NCBI GenBank assembly: GCA_017893485.1 | Contig: CM030366.1 | Coordinates: 186,479,947-186,543,946 of the forward strand | Source: Hemerocallis citrina | Taxonomy: Eukaryota; Streptophyta; Magnoliopsida; Asparagales; Asphodelaceae | DNA length: 64,000 nt | Direction of reading: 5' to 3' | Made by a program: the position numbers and the translations under genes | The notes under the pieces: model-generated | What the model saw: only the letters and a program-made list of their open reading frames with translations | What the model was told of the DNA's origin: nothing | The model's database searches: none | Part shown: positions 63,467-64,000 of the stretch, in pieces | Layout: each line of letters starts with the position of its first letter | Numbering within the stretch: the first letter of the stretch is position 1

Positions 63467-64000
63467 TAGGGATGGCAACCGGGCCGGGCTGACCCGCGAC
63501 CCGCTCGCCAAACCCGACCCGTTAGAAGTCGGTTCGGGTCCGGGTCGAACCTGCGAGTATAAGCGGGTCGACCCGGGTCGTTGAAGAACGGATTTGAACT
63601 CGTCGAACCCGGCCCGTGAACCCGGTGAACAGTGCGAAACCTTCTCGCTAACCCGCGGGTTTCGAACCGTTAGACCCGTACGGGTCAAACGTTCGACCCG
63701 CGGCTCCAACGGCAGAAACCCGGGTCTAACGGCTGTTATAGCTGTTTTTTTTTTGTTTTTTGTTTTATTTTTTCCCTATAAATATTCCTTAAACCCAAAC
63801 TAAAAATTTTACACCTTACTCTCTTGCTCTCTCTACTACTACTACTCAATTCAATCTCAATTCATTCTAAATTTTGTGAACAAAGAAGCTAGCAACATAG
63901 AAACAATCCAACAACAAATTCCGATCGTATCGAATTCAATATTCAACTACGTCTTCAAGTCTTCAACTCTTCCAAGGCCCCAACAAAGAAGCTCTCTTTC
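63467..64000 (+). mobile_element. hAT, family D, copy 2, cut by the window end
   Basis: Starts TAGGGATGGCAACCGGG, with the same CGGGTCG-rich subterminal region, the CTATAAATA box near 63775 and leader blocks (TTCCGATCGTATCGAA, TCAACTACGTCTTCAA) as 52337-52900. The left flank TGTTGGGT should recur at the right end outside the window. Confidence 0.88.

Noticed and set aside
1..64000. tRNA or rRNA genes
   Set aside because: No cloverleaf or rRNA-like stretch was recognised; the only polymerase III-type boxes are in the SINE at 19543.

Overview
The window is nuclear DNA from a flowering plant: introns have GT-AG borders, transposons belong to plant clades, and protein-coding content is sparse. 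I cannot name the species. One host gene is clear. It encodes an ER lumen protein-retaining receptor (ERD2/KDEL-receptor-like, long form, 288 aa) on the + strand. Its six exons run from 14848 to 46004. All six join in frame with good splice sites, so the gene looks intact, but transposons have stretched it to 31 kb. Intron 1 is 6.7 kb and intron 4 is 22.9 kb. A possible first exon of a second, unidentified gene lies at 57154-57291.

Layout. 1-6329: defective minus-strand Ty3/gypsy chromovirus (Tekay/Del-like) with its 3' LTR, cut at 6330 by another LTR. 6330-8053: two LTR remnants rich in GTCGAC boxes. 9329-14627: a series of DNA transposons, namely Tourist-like MITEs, hAT derivatives and a palindrome-array element. 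The last one sits about 220 bp upstream of the receptor start codon. 14848-22829: exons 1-4; intron 1 holds a solo Tat LTR, a SINE and a decayed copy of exon 1. 22830-45707: intron 4, with a hAT carrying a second hAT, an RTE-type LINE tail and a complete 15.6-kb Tat-clade gypsy element (29232-44811; 5-bp target duplication, dual RNase H, antisense extra ORF, two tandem-repeat blocks). Three hAT elements are nested inside the Tat element, and one of them carries a captured piece of a ubiquitin-activating enzyme E1 gene. 45708-46004: exons 5-6. 46005-64000: a perfect 149-bp duplication, a MuDR-derived element, further palindrome-array elements, a degenerate 3.6-kb Ac-like hAT (52337-55906), foldback elements, and a second copy of the same hAT family running off the window end.

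The most unusual structure is a set of elements built from serial 20-25-bp imperfect palindromes. Examples are the GTTCCCAAC-core, GTCTCAAA-core and ATTCCCATTAG-core families and the Tourist-like element at 13114. At least five lie in the window. The core differs between families but the architecture is the same, and one is tied to a MuDR-type transposase by a C-terminal zinc knuckle. Most boundaries below rest on terminal repeats and target-site duplications read directly from the sequence. Family names rest on recognition of protein motifs without any database search.
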